Below, piece by piece: positions 46,421 through 55,392 of a stretch of DNA of 64,000 bases. The DNA lies in NCBI RefSeq assembly GCF_000373565.1, contig NZ_KB891798.1:62206-126205 (forward strand), in the 5' to 3' direction. The stretch comes from Streptomyces sp. HmicA12 (GTDB lineage Bacteria; Actinomycetota; Actinomycetes; Streptomycetales; Streptomycetaceae). Position 1 is the first letter of the stretch. Each line of letters starts with the position of its first letter. The position numbers and the translations under genes were made by a program. Below the pieces are notes generated by a model that worked only from the letters and a program-made list of their open reading frames with translations, made no database searches and was not told the DNA's origin.

Positions 46421-46489
46421 GTTAAACGCAGATTTAAGACGTGGGTCGTTGTCCCTTCAATAGGCGTCGGGCTATCGTTAAATCCAGAT
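46421..46489. promoter_or_regulatory. Paired operator-like sites (GTTAAA-x2-CAGAT) in permease/TetR gap
   Basis: GTTAAACGCAGAT (46421-46433) and GTTAAATCCAGAT (46477-46489) are direct repeats differing at two positions, 56 bases apart. The first is part of a palindrome, TTAAA-CGCAGA-TTTAA (46422-46437). They flank the two divergent starts and are the natural binding sites for the TetR protein. The AT-rich bases are unusual in this genome, which supports a regulatory role. Confidence 0.55.
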
Positions 46490-46514
46490 ACAACAGAACG
46501 GTGAGGGGATCGGT

Positions 46515-47123
46515 GTGGCCGCGAGGAAGGGCAGCAGCAAGGAGGCCCGCCGGGCCGAGCTGGGCAAAGCCGTGGAGCGCGCACTCGTGGCGCGTGGGCT
46601 GGAGGGCCTGCGGCTGCGTGACATCGCGGACGAAGCGGGGGTCACCCCCGCCGCCGTGCTCTACTACGGCGACCTGGACGCGCTGGTCCACGCCGCGTAC
46701 CAGCAGGCCATCGAGCGCTACAGCCAGGAACGCGAACGCGCCGCGAACCGCTTCACCGACGCGCGCGACCAACTCGCGGCCTGTATCGACATGGGTGTCG
46801 CCGGCGGCCCCGACGACACGCTGACCCGGCTGCTCTTCGAGTACTGGCCACGATGCCTGCGCGACGCCAAGGCCGCGGCCCTCGACAGCGCACTGACGGA
46901 ACGCCAGATCGCCGTGTACGCGGGAATCCTGGTCCTGGGGCAGGCCCAGGGACACTTCGCCCTCCAGGACCCGCCGCGCCTGCTCGCCGCGAGTTTCGTC
47001 GCCATGGAGGACGGCTACCAGATGGAGATCCTCGCCGGCCGCCGCTCCCGCACCGAAGTGATCACCGCCCTGTACGCCTACGCCCGCGCGGTCACGGGGC
47101 ACGACTTGGGCGATCGGTCCTGA
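46515..47123 (+). CDS. TetR family transcriptional regulator
   Basis: 202 residues from GTG 46515 with GGGGA upstream. The helix-turn-helix lies at about residues 20-55 (LEGLRLRDIADEAGVTPAAVLYYGDL). The C-terminal ligand domain is helical and begins near residue 65. It is divergent from the permease/amidase operon and probably represses it and itself through the repeated sites at 46421-46489. Its 3' end overlaps the first of five 16-bp tandem repeats. Confidence 0.87.
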   Translation: MAARKGSSKEARRAELGKAVERALVARGLEGLRLRDIADEAGVTPAAVLYYGDLDALVHAAYQQAIERYSQERERAANRFTDARDQLAACIDMGVAGGPDDTLTRLLFEYWPRCLRDAKAAALDSALTERQIAVYAGILVLGQAQGHFALQDPPRLLAASFVAMEDGYQMEILAGRRSRTEVITALYAYARAVTGHDLGDRS

Positions 47124-47194
47124 AGCCGGCCGGTCCTGAAGCCGGCCGGTCCTGAAGCCGGCCGGTCCTGAGGTCGGTCGGTCCTGAGGTCGAC
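47115..47194. repeat. Five 16-bp tandem repeats between convergent genes
   Basis: Units start at 47115, 47131, 47147, 47163 and 47179. The first three are identical (CGGTCCTGAAGCCGGC); the last two are variants (CGGTCCTGAGGTCGGT and CGGTCCTGAGGTCGAC). They begin in the last three codons of the TetR gene and reach the 3' end of the convergent serine hydrolase gene. Each unit holds GCCGGC, a self-complementary core, so the array could form hairpins and act as a bidirectional terminator. Confidence 0.85.
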
Positions 47195-47196
47195 GC

Positions 47197-48123
47197 TCAG
47201 AGGCGCAGTGCGGCGGTCACGACATCGTTGAACACCGCCATGTTCGTCGCCTCGGAATTGCTGAGGACGACGACGCGGCGGTCGGACGTCGGCAGGCAGG
47301 CGGCGTACGCGCGGAATCCTGCGTTCGCGCCGTCGTGGTGGAACCACGGCTCGCCCGCGACGGACCCGACGAACCAGCCGTACCCGTATCCGCGCGAGCC
47401 CGGCCCGGCGCCGGTCGTCGCGTGCTCGGTCAGCATGAGCGCGCGGTGCCGCTCGTCGAGCAGCCGCCCGGCGCGCAGGCCGTCGATCCATCGGACGAGG
47501 TCGCCGGTCGTGGACCAGACGTCACCGGCACCCATCCCCACGACGTCGAGGTCGAACGACGGGACCGGCCGTCCCGCACCGTCGTGACCGGGGGCCACGT
47601 CGGGCCGCTGTCCCGGTGAGCCGGCGAAGGTGGCCGCCATGTCGAGCGGGGCGAAGACGTCTGCCGCGAGGACGCCGCGGTACGGCCTCCCGGTGGCCTG
47701 CTCCACGACGTGTGCCAGCAGCACGTATCCCGGACTGCTGTAGTGCCAGCCTCCTCCGGCGGCGAACAACGGCGGCACGGCGTGGAACGCCTCCAGCAGC
47801 GCCGAGGGCTCCATCGGCTGGAACAGGTCGATCATCGGGTACTCGTCCCAGTGCCCCAGCCCCGAGGTGTGCGCGAGGAGTTGGTGCAGTGTGATGGCGC
47901 GCCACGACGGTGGGCCGCCCTCGACCCAGCGCCCGATCCGGTCGTCCAGAGCCAGCACACCGCGCTGGGCGAGCAGCAGCACCGCGGCGGCCGTGAACTG
48001 CTTGCTCAGCGACGCGATCTGGAAACGGGTGTGCGGTGCGCAGCCCGCGGTCGCGACATCCGCGAGCACGGTGTCGCCCTTCACGATCAGCACGGCACCC
48101 GGAATCTCGGGGACGATCTGCAT
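47197..48123 (-). CDS. Serine hydrolase of the class C beta-lactamase/PBP4-like family
   Basis: 308 residues. The nucleophile motif S-x-x-K is SLSK (Ser38 to Lys41). The second motif reads YSSPGY at about residue 130. A GWFVGSVAG-type region and an FHHDGANAGF segment near the C-terminus resemble the KTG/HTG region. No signal peptide or membrane helix is visible, so the protein may be cytoplasmic. The family includes D-aminopeptidases and esterases as well as beta-lactamases, and the precise reaction cannot be assigned. Confidence 0.85.
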   Translation of the reverse strand: MQIVPEIPGAVLIVKGDTVLADVATAGCAPHTRFQIASLSKQFTAAAVLLLAQRGVLALDDRIGRWVEGGPPSWRAITLHQLLAHTSGLGHWDEYPMIDLFQPMEPSALLEAFHAVPPLFAAGGGWHYSSPGYVLLAHVVEQATGRPYRGVLAADVFAPLDMAATFAGSPGQRPDVAPGHDGAGRPVPSFDLDVVGMGAGDVWSTTGDLVRWIDGLRAGRLLDERHRALMLTEHATTGAGPGSRGYGYGWFVGSVAGEPWFHHDGANAGFRAYAACLPTSDRRVVVLSNSEATNMAVFNDVVTAALRL

Positions 48124-48199
48124 CCGCCGACCCTAGAGCCGAGGCCCGTCCCACGCCATGCCCGCGCCGAAGTCCCCCCACAGACCCCGGGCCAGAAGG

Positions 48200-49417
48200 T
48201 CAGGTGGTGTCCTGCTGAGGGGAGCGGAGGACGAGCAGGGTGATCTCGCTGGGGGCGAAGACACGGAACGGCGGGCCCCAGAAACCGGTGCCGCGGCTGG
48301 TGTAGAGGAGGGTGCGGTCGCCGTGGCGGCTGAGTCCCGCGAGGGCGGGCTGGTCGAGGCGGACGAGGTGGTGGAAGGGCCAGATCTGGCCGCCGTGGGT
48401 GTGGCCGGAGAGCTGCAGGTCGACGCCGCCCGCCGCGGCCCGGTCGATGAACTTGGGCTGGTGGGCCAGGAGCAGGACGGGCAGGTCGGGGTCGGCGCCG
48501 TCCAGGGCTCCGTCGAGGTGCGCGCCGTGGCCGGCCAGGCCGGAGGACTCGGCGGTGACGTCGTCCACACCGGCGACCACAAGGGTGTCGCCGCCGCGTT
48601 CGAGCAGCAGATGACGGTTGCGCAGCGGCTCCCAGCCCAACTCGTCCATCAGGTCGACCCAGCCCTGGGCCTCGCTGTAGTACTCGTGGTTCCCGGTGAC
48701 GTAGACCCGGGCCCGGGTGGCCCGCACGGTGCCCAGTGGAGCCGCCTGGGCGCGGCGGCGTTCGGCCGTGCCGTCCGCGATGTCGCCGGTGTGGCAGACC
48801 AGGTCGGCCTCCAGGGCGTTGACCTTCTCGCAGACCCGCGCCGACCAGCGGGCGCGGTCGAGCGGGCCGTAGTGGGTGTCGGTGATGAGGGCGACGCGGG
48901 TGCCGTCCAGTCCGGCTCCCAGACGCGGGAGCTCTACGTCGAGTTGGCGTACTCGTGGCACCCGGCGGGCCTCCGCGTACCCCCAGGCGAGCAGCACGGC
49001 GGCCACGCCGATGACCGCCCAGGTGACGATCCGGGCCCGGCTCTGCCCGTCGCCCACCCCGGCCACGGTCAGGGCGAGGCGCAGCAGGACGCCGAGCACG
49101 ACGGACCAGGTGAACAGCACCCAGCCGGCCCCGAGGAGAGAGTCTCCGACGATCGCCGCCCGGTCCTGCTGCCGCCGGCCGTGGCCGCGCATCATCGCCA
49201 GCGGCATGACGACCAGCCCGAGGACGAACAGGGCGGTGCCGCCCACCGCCACGGGCAGCGGCCAGTGCTGGCCGGCGTGCAGCAGCACCCAGCAGGGCAC
49301 GGCCCACAGCAGGACAGGGGCGATCAACGGGATGTAGCGCATCAGGCGGCGCAGTCGACTCTGCTGGGGCGCAGGCGCCGCACCGTCCGCGGATCGAGCC
49401 TCGCTGGTGTCGGTCAC
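48200..49417 (-). CDS. Membrane-anchored metallophosphoesterase (YkuE-like)
   Basis: 405 residues from GTG at 49417, behind GGAGGAGG. Four hydrophobic helices occur in residues about 15-150. The calcineurin-like domain (about 165-395) then shows all motifs: LITDTHYG (D-x-H), CHTGDIAD (G-D-x-x-D), TGNHEYY (G-N-H-E), LAHQP and SGHTHGGQIWPF. It would cleave a phosphoester outside or at the membrane, using two metal ions. Substrate unknown; related proteins act on phospholipids or nucleotides. Confidence 0.85.
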   Translation of the reverse strand: MTDTSEARSADGAAPAPQQSRLRRLMRYIPLIAPVLLWAVPCWVLLHAGQHWPLPVAVGGTALFVLGLVVMPLAMMRGHGRRQQDRAAIVGDSLLGAGWVLFTWSVVLGVLLRLALTVAGVGDGQSRARIVTWAVIGVAAVLLAWGYAEARRVPRVRQLDVELPRLGAGLDGTRVALITDTHYGPLDRARWSARVCEKVNALEADLVCHTGDIADGTAERRRAQAAPLGTVRATRARVYVTGNHEYYSEAQGWVDLMDELGWEPLRNRHLLLERGGDTLVVAGVDDVTAESSGLAGHGAHLDGALDGADPDLPVLLLAHQPKFIDRAAAGGVDLQLSGHTHGGQIWPFHHLVRLDQPALAGLSRHGDRTLLYTSRGTGFWGPPFRVFAPSEITLLVLRSPQQDTT

Positions 49418-49728
49418 GCTTCCCCTCCTCCAAGTGGCCGGACTGGCGACGCGCACTGTATCCGGTCGTACGGGCCCCGCGGCGACCGGCCTTGATCTTG
49501 AAGCCCCGGAGAAACATCCCGGCCCGCCGGGCGCCCTCGCCCCGCGAACGCCGACAGCGCTGAACCCGGCCGCGCCTCGCAGTCTCCACACAGTGCCCAA
49601 CCCCGGCACCGTGTCCAACCAAGGGAGCGGCGATGGGCGAGCTGCATCAGATGGCCCCGCCGGCGACATGCGTCGACGTCCTGGTCGCCGGACACGGCGC
49701 CGTGGCCGAAGGCCCCGAAGGTGCGGCC

Positions 49729-49851
49729 CGCGGTCGCCGCCACCGAGTGGCCGTCGACGACATGGCCGGTCTCGCCGTCGCGTACCGCGTCGGGGGCCAT
49801 GCCCGGGTCGCCTGCCAGGACGGGGAGCCCGGACGCGGCGGCCTCCGTGGC
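49729..49851 (-). pseudogene. Glycosyltransferase GT4 C-terminal remnant in a gene-poor stretch (49418-49910)
   Basis: The 492 bases between the metallophosphoesterase start and the methyltransferase stop hold no intact gene. On the minus strand 49851-49729 reads EAAASGLPVLAGDPGMAPDA then VRDGETGHVVDGHSVAATA, the sugar-nucleotide-binding block of GT4 glycosyltransferases. A TAG stop lies six codons upstream in that frame, and downstream the sequence loses homology after about 41 residues. It is probably a decayed fragment. Confidence 0.5.
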
Positions 49852-49910
49852 CTATGAGTTCGGGGTGGTACGGGTGGGAGGCGGACAGGCCCGCCCAGTG
49901 CTGAGGGAGT

Positions 49911-50696
49911 TCAGGGAACCCGCGCCACGACCGCGTACATCCCGCTCGGCTCGGGTTGCGGCGCGGGCTGCTCACGGAACCACTCGGGGGCCGTCACCAG
50001 GCCGGGCTCGACGGGCTCAAGACCCTCGATGAAGCGGGCCACCTCCTTGCGGGAGCGCAGGGCGAGCGTCATGCCGCCCCGCGCGTACTGCTCCGTAGCC
50101 TCCCCCGCCACCTCCGGGAAGATGTCGTTGGAGGCGTGCGAGAGCACCAGGTGACTGCCGGACGGCAGCGCCGAGACGAGCGTGTCGACGATGCCGTACG
50201 GGTCCTCCTCGTCTGCGACGAAGTGCATCAGCGCGACCAGCGACAGACCGATCGGACGGCCGAAGTCCAGGACGGTACGGGCGTGTTCGAGGATCGCCAC
50301 CGGCTCGCGCACATCGGCCTGGAAGTAGTCGGTCGCGCCCTCGGGCCTGCTGACCAGCAGGGCCTCCGCGTGGCGCAGCACGATGGGGTCGTAGTCGGTG
50401 TAGACGACCTTCGCGGACGGCACGGTGCGCTGCACGATCTGGTGCAGGTTGGGCGCGGTGGGTATGCCGGTGCCGATGTCGAGGAACTGGTCGATGCCGA
50501 GCCCCGCGAGATGGGTGACGGCCCGGTTCATGAAGGCACGGTTCTGCAGGGCGCCGACGCGCACCTCGGGCGGCAGCTTCTCGCCCATCGCCTCGTCGAC
50601 GGGGTAGTTGTCCTTGCCGCCGAGCAGCCAGTCGTAGACCCGCGCGGGGTGCGCCTGGTTGGTGTCGTTGGGGGAGCGGGGTGAGAGGGCCGTCAT
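49911..50696 (-). CDS. SAV2177-type SAM-dependent methyltransferase
   Basis: 261 residues from ATG at 50696 with GGAG upstream. Conserved features of the actinobacterial DUF574 methyltransferases are present: PARVYDWLLGGKDNYPVDEA near the start, the SAM motif FLDIGTGIPTAPNLH, YTDYDPIVLRHAEALL and LMHFVADEEDPYGIV. The family is abundant in Streptomyces, and no general substrate is known. The 196 bases upstream contain a short direct repeat (GTTCCATGGCC) and no gene. Confidence 0.87.
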   Translation of the reverse strand: MTALSPRSPNDTNQAHPARVYDWLLGGKDNYPVDEAMGEKLPPEVRVGALQNRAFMNRAVTHLAGLGIDQFLDIGTGIPTAPNLHQIVQRTVPSAKVVYTDYDPIVLRHAEALLVSRPEGATDYFQADVREPVAILEHARTVLDFGRPIGLSLVALMHFVADEEDPYGIVDTLVSALPSGSHLVLSHASNDIFPEVAGEATEQYARGGMTLALRSRKEVARFIEGLEPVEPGLVTAPEWFREQPAPQPEPSGMYAVVARVP

Positions 50697-50892
50697 GGGC
50701 GGACTCCATCGTCGCGGGGGTGGCGGGTGCGGTGGCTGACGTCGAGGACATTCTGACACGCCAACTAGCCGCGTTCATGCGGGTGTTGGCGCTTCGGGGG
50801 TGTCGCGTCTGCCGGGGAGTCCGCCAAGTCCGTCGCTCGCCGTGCCCGTTCCATGGCCTGTTCCATGGCCCGTTCCGTGAACGGCTCCCGCT

Positions 50893-51648
50893 TCACTGGC
50901 CGACCGTTTGGCCGTCCTTGTACACGATGAAGTAGTCCCTGGAGGGGAAGGCGAGCTTGAACACCATGCCGTACTCGCGGCGGAGGTTCGTGACGCCGGT
51001 GGAGCCCGGCTCACGCAGGCACCGCGTGACAGGTGGGGCGCTCGGGAGGCATGCCGGTGGTTCCTCGATCAGCTGACGCTTTGCCCTCTGGCGGACCTGG
51101 TCCCAGTCGAGCGTGACCGCACCCGCGTTGAAGAGTTCGTTCGGTTCACCGGTGCCGGGGCCCTGCGGTTCGCCTGTTCTGCCCCGGTAGTAGTCGACGA
51201 CCTTCGTCGCGTAGAAGAAGTCGTGGCCGAAGGGGACCGGAGAGCCGTCGGAGTCGCCTGCGGTGAGGATGCCGTCGATCGTGCCGGACATGTGGTGCGG
51301 GTCGGCGCCGAAGTAGGCGTCGACCCGCAGCGTGCAGCGGATCTTGTACTGGTCGTCCCCGTCCTGGAAGAACCACTCCTTCGCCCGCCCGCCCGCGCAC
51401 GAGTCGTCCACGGTGACCAGGCCGAGGGTGAGCGAGGTGTGGGCGTCCCAGTAGGTGATGGTCTGCCGGATCTCCTGCTCCACCTGCTCGCGGGCCCTGA
51501 CCGCCTTGGTGCTGCCGGCGAGTTCGCGGACCGTCTCCGGACTGGTGGCGCCGTCCTGCGAACAGGCGGACACCGCCAGCAGGGCCAGGCCCCACACCGT
51601 GCTCAAAATGGCTCTGGTCTGCCACCGCCGCTCCACCACGCCCCCCAT
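50893..51648 (-). CDS. Unknown secreted lipoprotein
   Basis: 251 residues with a lipoprotein signal ending in VSAC (Cys29). The mature part has no recognised domain. It contains charged helices (AREQVEQEIRQTITYWDAH) followed by beta-like segments (TLGLVTVDDSC, YKIRCTLRVDAYFG). An even number of Cys is found in the mature chain, so disulfides are possible. ATG 51648 has no clear ribosome site and follows a run of A residues, so the start is uncertain. It lies 79 bases downstream of the methyltransferase-Nudix gene and may or may not belong to its transcript. Confidence 0.6.
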   Translation of the reverse strand: MGGVVERRWQTRAILSTVWGLALLAVSACSQDGATSPETVRELAGSTKAVRAREQVEQEIRQTITYWDAHTSLTLGLVTVDDSCAGGRAKEWFFQDGDDQYKIRCTLRVDAYFGADPHHMSGTIDGILTAGDSDGSPVPFGHDFFYATKVVDYYRGRTGEPQGPGTGEPNELFNAGAVTLDWDQVRQRAKRQLIEEPPACLPSAPPVTRCLREPGSTGVTNLRREYGMVFKLAFPSRDYFIVYKDGQTVGQ

Positions 51649-51727
51649 TTTTTGTGACCGCGACCACTGTGGACGGAGGGAGCGAGAGGCCGCATGAGTA
51701 CGCGTACTCAGCCGTCAGGGGGCGTGT

Positions 51728-52981
51728 TCATGCGCCTGCGTTTCCCGAGCCGGACGACGGTGTCGCGCGGCCGGCGTAGGGAGTGAAGTGGGCAGGAGGG
51801 TGGTCGATGGGCAGGTCGGGGCGCCAGGCCGCGAGGATCTGGGCGCTGCACTCGAACAGCCCATCGGGCAGCTCGTCGAGCGGCCACCAGGCCCAGTCGC
51901 CGACGCTCTCGTCCGGCTGCGTGGCGGGCTCGCCCTGCCAGGCGGTCACGAGGGCGCCCACGGTGACGCGGACGACGTCGCCGACATGATCGACGAGGGT
52001 GCCCAGGAGCGTGACGTCCTCGGGGCGTGCGGACAGGCCGGTCTCCTCGGCCAGTTCGCGGACGACCGTCCGCTCCAGGGATTCGCCTGCCTCGACGGTC
52101 CCGCCGGGGAGTTCGAGAGTGCCGCGGCGGTGGCGGCCCAGAAGCAGGCCGCGCTCGCCGAGGACGATGGCGCCCACGCCGACCGCCGCGTGCGGGACGG
52201 GTGGGCGGCGACCGCGGGGGCGGCTGGTGACCCGCTCAGGTGCGACGGCTCTGCGGCGCGCCTGGACGAGCTGGCAGATCACGGGGTTGTCCGGCTCGGG
52301 CGCGGCGAGCCGGGTGATGGCCTCCACCGCGAATCCGTAGTCCGTCAGGAGGTCTTCCCACACCTGCGCGGTCAGCACCCAGGTCTGCAGCGGCAGCGGC
52401 TCCAGCCCCTTGAGGCCGACCGTCTCCGTGCGCGGGGCCACGGCGGCGGAAGGGCCTTGGCCGTGCCAGTTGGTGTGCAGCACGGAGAAGACGAGCGGGG
52501 CGCCGGGGAGCAGCCCGTCGCGCAGTGCGGGCAGTGCGATGTGCGGGTCGATTCCGGCGAGCGTGCAGATGCCGTACGCCGCGTCGTACGGCTGAGCCTG
52601 CCGCAGGTGCTCGATCACGTCCGCGTGCAGGAACCGGACCCCGGGTACGGCGCCGAAGTGCCCGGTGGCGCGACGGTGTTGGGTGGGCGAGAGTTCGACC
52701 GCATCGACGAGTGCGCCGTGGGTCCGGGCGAGGTGGACGGCGTAGTGCCCTGCGCCGGAGCCGATGTCCAGGACCCGCTTCCCGGCCAGGGGGCCGAGTA
52801 CGTCGTCGCCGGGGCCGACACCGTCCCAGAAGCCCCATCGCAGCTGTTCGGGGACGGGCGGCAGGTAGGACCGGTCGAGCTGGAACTGGCCGTAGGCGGT
52901 CCAGGTCTCGGGGTTGGGCGACACCTCGGCGGACATGAGAGCTCCAAAGGGGGAGGGCGGGGCGAGTTCCGGCTCAGTCAT
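51728..52981 (-). CDS. Methyltransferase-Nudix fusion protein
   Basis: 417 residues from ATG at 52981, which overlaps the upstream gene's end by eight bases. ATG at 52936 (behind GGAG) is an equally good start. A class I methyltransferase domain (about 20-240) has SAM motif [13 protein letters not shown] Nudix domain (about 265-400) has a complete Nudix box (about 291-314): G-x5-E-x7-REL-x-EE-x-GL. This suggests a methyl transfer step coupled with hydrolysis of a nucleoside-diphosphate bond. It is the last gene of the peptide/Nudix/exporter operon at 51728-57994. Confidence 0.82.
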   Translation of the reverse strand: MTEPELAPPSPFGALMSAEVSPNPETWTAYGQFQLDRSYLPPVPEQLRWGFWDGVGPGDDVLGPLAGKRVLDIGSGAGHYAVHLARTHGALVDAVELSPTQHRRATGHFGAVPGVRFLHADVIEHLRQAQPYDAAYGICTLAGIDPHIALPALRDGLLPGAPLVFSVLHTNWHGQGPSAAVAPRTETVGLKGLEPLPLQTWVLTAQVWEDLLTDYGFAVEAITRLAAPEPDNPVICQLVQARRRAVAPERVTSRPRGRRPPVPHAAVGVGAIVLGERGLLLGRHRRGTLELPGGTVEAGESLERTVVRELAEETGLSARPEDVTLLGTLVDHVGDVVRVTVGALVTAWQGEPATQPDESVGDWAWWPLDELPDGLFECSAQILAAWRPDLPIDHPPAHFTPYAGRATPSSGSGNAGA

Positions 52982-55328
52982 GGGCGCTCACCTTCTCTGG
53001 CCGCACGGCCGGGGCGTAGGCGGCGTCGGAGCGCCACGTCCACACGAGCCGGCTGTGGGTCTTGTCCAGTACGTGGCCCGCGGGCAGCTCGGCGTCAGGG
53101 GTGCCGGCGGGATGAGCCTCCAACTCTGGGTAGCCGTGGGCTCGCTCGTGGACGTCCCAGCGGCGCACGGCGGCAGCGAGCTGTTCGGCAAGAGCGGGCC
53201 CGGACGGTCCGAAGCCGTGAGCCAGGAACTCCGAGCGACGCTGTTCGGGCGTGCGGCCGTCCTGGACGAAGACGTGGGTCAGGTGGGCGAGAGAGCCGTC
53301 GGCGGTGATCGTGGCGGCGTCCGAGCGCTTGGGCAGCGCGGCGATGCCGCTGCCCCGGTCATGGTTGCGGGCGAGGCGGCAGAAGCCGGGCAGCGTGGTG
53401 GCGAGGAAGAGCTGCAGCGTCTCGAACGACTCGTTGCCGGCCACGGTCACGCCGGTGGCCACTTCGTGGCGCGGGCCCGCGAAGGCATCGTCCAGAGCGG
53501 CGGTCTCGGCGGGGACGCCGTCGGGGAAACGCAGCTGAAGTTCGCCGTCGGCGAGGTCGACGGCCGGGACGGCGCGGGCCGAGGGCCCGCGGTCACGGAC
53601 GAAACCGCAGAACGTGAAGTCCGTGGCACGCAGCACCCGGCCGTGCTTCCGGAAGGCGATGGCGCGGGTGTAACCGTGGACCTCCAGCGGGAGCACGAGA
53701 AAGCGGCCGTCGGCGAGCTGATCACGCCAAGCGGGCGCGATGTCCCAGCAGTTGTAGGTGATCACCGAGGCGTCGAAGCCACCGCGGGGCATGTGTGCGG
53801 CGGCGCCATCGGTGGCGGAGCCGAGCACCGCGGTGACGCGACCGCTGCCGGCCTCGGCGGTCAGCCGTCGGGTGCGGCGCACGACGTAGGGGGAAAGGTC
53901 GACGGTGATCACGCGGCCGGCCGGGCCGACGACGTACGCGATGAGCTCGGCGTTGTAGCCCCCCGAGCCGCCCTCGAAAACCGTCATCCCCTCGGCCAGC
54001 CGCAGGTGCTCGGCCATGTCGGCCTGGAGCCAGGCCGCGGACACGGAACTGGTCGGCTCGGCACGGTGGTTGTGCTCCGTGACCACAGCCAGGTCGCTGT
54101 GGTACGCGGTCCGCAGAGTGCTCTCGGGCGTGTAGCGATGCCGCGGCACCGTACGCAGGGCCTGCTGGACCGGCAGGGAGGGGGCCCAGCCGCCGCCGAT
54201 GACCCGGTCGGCCATCCGCTCGCGCCGTTCGACCGCCTCCGGCGATTCGCCGGGCACCGGCGGGCACGTGCCGTCGACCGGATACGCGCGTGCCGACGGC
54301 ACGTACGGAAGGACCCCCGGCCAGACCAGGTCCAGCGCCCGCGCGGAGGTGGCGGACAGCCGGTCCAGACGGCGCACGGCATGCGGAGCTCGCCAGTCCA
54401 CGTGACCGAACACGTCCGACTCCACCGGCTGGACCGGCCCGGCGTGCGCCGTGATGCGGACCGTCGCGCTCGTCCGTGAGAGCCCGTCCGGGGCATCGAG
54501 GTGCACACCGATGACGTGCGCGTCGGAGGGATCGGCCATGACGCCGGTCTGCTCGGCCAGCGCGCGCACCGCCGTGTCCTCGAATCCTTCGCCTGGCGCG
54601 ACCGGCGCCCCGGGCAGCTCCCACCCGCGTTGTTCCGAGCGGCCCAGCAGGACGCGGCCCAGCGGGTCGGTGACCACGGCGTGCACCGCCGTCACCGCAC
54701 TCGACTGCGGCAGGGGTGTGTGCGTGATCTGCACGGCAGGCTTCTTCAGCCCGCGCAGGACCAGGACGGCCATACCGTTCGCGTCGAAGCGCAGCGCCCG
54801 GTCCCACATGCTCGTCAGGTGGGCGATCTCGTCCTCGTCGAGGGCGATGCCCCGCCGCTCGGCGGGGGTGGTCGCGGCGAGCGGCGTGACGACGACGAGG
54901 GCGCCGTTCGTGCGCAGCCGCCGGCCCAGCGTGCGGGCCAGGCGCGTGCGGTCGCGCAGGAACGCGTACACCATCCGCAGGACGATCAGGTCGTACCCCT
55001 CCGAATGCAGGGGCGAGAGGTTGGCGCGCTCGATGTCCAGGTGCAGCCGGCGGACGGCTTGCCGGGAGGGGCCGTGGTCGTGGTGGGCGTCGGTGCTGGG
55101 GAACGCGGCGTCGGCCCAGTCCACGGCATCGACGGTGTAGCCCATGGAGGCCAGATGCAGGGCGAGTTCGCCGGTCCCGCACCCCACGTCGAGTGCCCGG
55201 CCTCCGTCGGGAGCGGGCACGTGCCGGGCGAGCAAGGTGCGCTCGTCGTCGTTGAGGGGCCGGTAGCGGCGCCCCTCGGCGTAGCCGCTGTTCCATTCAT
55301 CCTGCGAGGTGAACAACGAGGGGCACAT
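52974..55328 (-). CDS. Methyltransferase - degenerate Nudix - PCMT-like (FxLD-type) fusion protein
   Basis: 784 residues. Domain 1 (about 1-195) is a class I methyltransferase with [16 protein letters not shown]. Domain 2 (about 215-350) is a Nudix fold whose box is degenerate: the first Gly is Ala, and the REUxEE core reads RALAEQ, lacking two catalytic Glu. Domain 3 (about 380-784) resembles protein-L-isoaspartate O-methyltransferase ([19 protein letters not shown]) with the extended tail ([14 protein letters not shown]) of the methyltransferases found beside FxLD-type lanthipeptide precursors. It probably methylates an Asp in a peptide. ATG 55328 has AAGG directly against it. Confidence 0.8.
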   Translation of the reverse strand: MCPSLFTSQDEWNSGYAEGRRYRPLNDDERTLLARHVPAPDGGRALDVGCGTGELALHLASMGYTVDAVDWADAAFPSTDAHHDHGPSRQAVRRLHLDIERANLSPLHSEGYDLIVLRMVYAFLRDRTRLARTLGRRLRTNGALVVVTPLAATTPAERRGIALDEDEIAHLTSMWDRALRFDANGMAVLVLRGLKKPAVQITHTPLPQSSAVTAVHAVVTDPLGRVLLGRSEQRGWELPGAPVAPGEGFEDTAVRALAEQTGVMADPSDAHVIGVHLDAPDGLSRTSATVRITAHAGPVQPVESDVFGHVDWRAPHAVRRLDRLSATSARALDLVWPGVLPYVPSARAYPVDGTCPPVPGESPEAVERRERMADRVIGGGWAPSLPVQQALRTVPRHRYTPESTLRTAYHSDLAVVTEHNHRAEPTSSVSAAWLQADMAEHLRLAEGMTVFEGGSGGYNAELIAYVVGPAGRVITVDLSPYVVRRTRRLTAEAGSGRVTAVLGSATDGAAAHMPRGGFDASVITYNCWDIAPAWRDQLADGRFLVLPLEVHGYTRAIAFRKHGRVLRATDFTFCGFVRDRGPSARAVPAVDLADGELQLRFPDGVPAETAALDDAFAGPRHEVATGVTVAGNESFETLQLFLATTLPGFCRLARNHDRGSGIAALPKRSDAATITADGSLAHLTHVFVQDGRTPEQRRSEFLAHGFGPSGPALAEQLAAAVRRWDVHERAHGYPELEAHPAGTPDAELPAGHVLDKTHSRLVWTWRSDAAYAPAVRPEKVSAHD

Positions 55329-55392
55329 CCTTGAGTGGAGGGGTGGCTGGAGTGGAGTCGGCCGGAGGCACAGCGCTCCTCTTCAAGCGTGG

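Noticed and set aside
47115..47194. CRISPR-like array
   Set aside because: Units are contiguous 16-base repeats without spacers, and no cas gene is nearby.
49633..49857. Plus-strand 74-residue open frame
   Set aside because: No ribosome site; the minus strand of the same bases matches a glycosyltransferase block instead.
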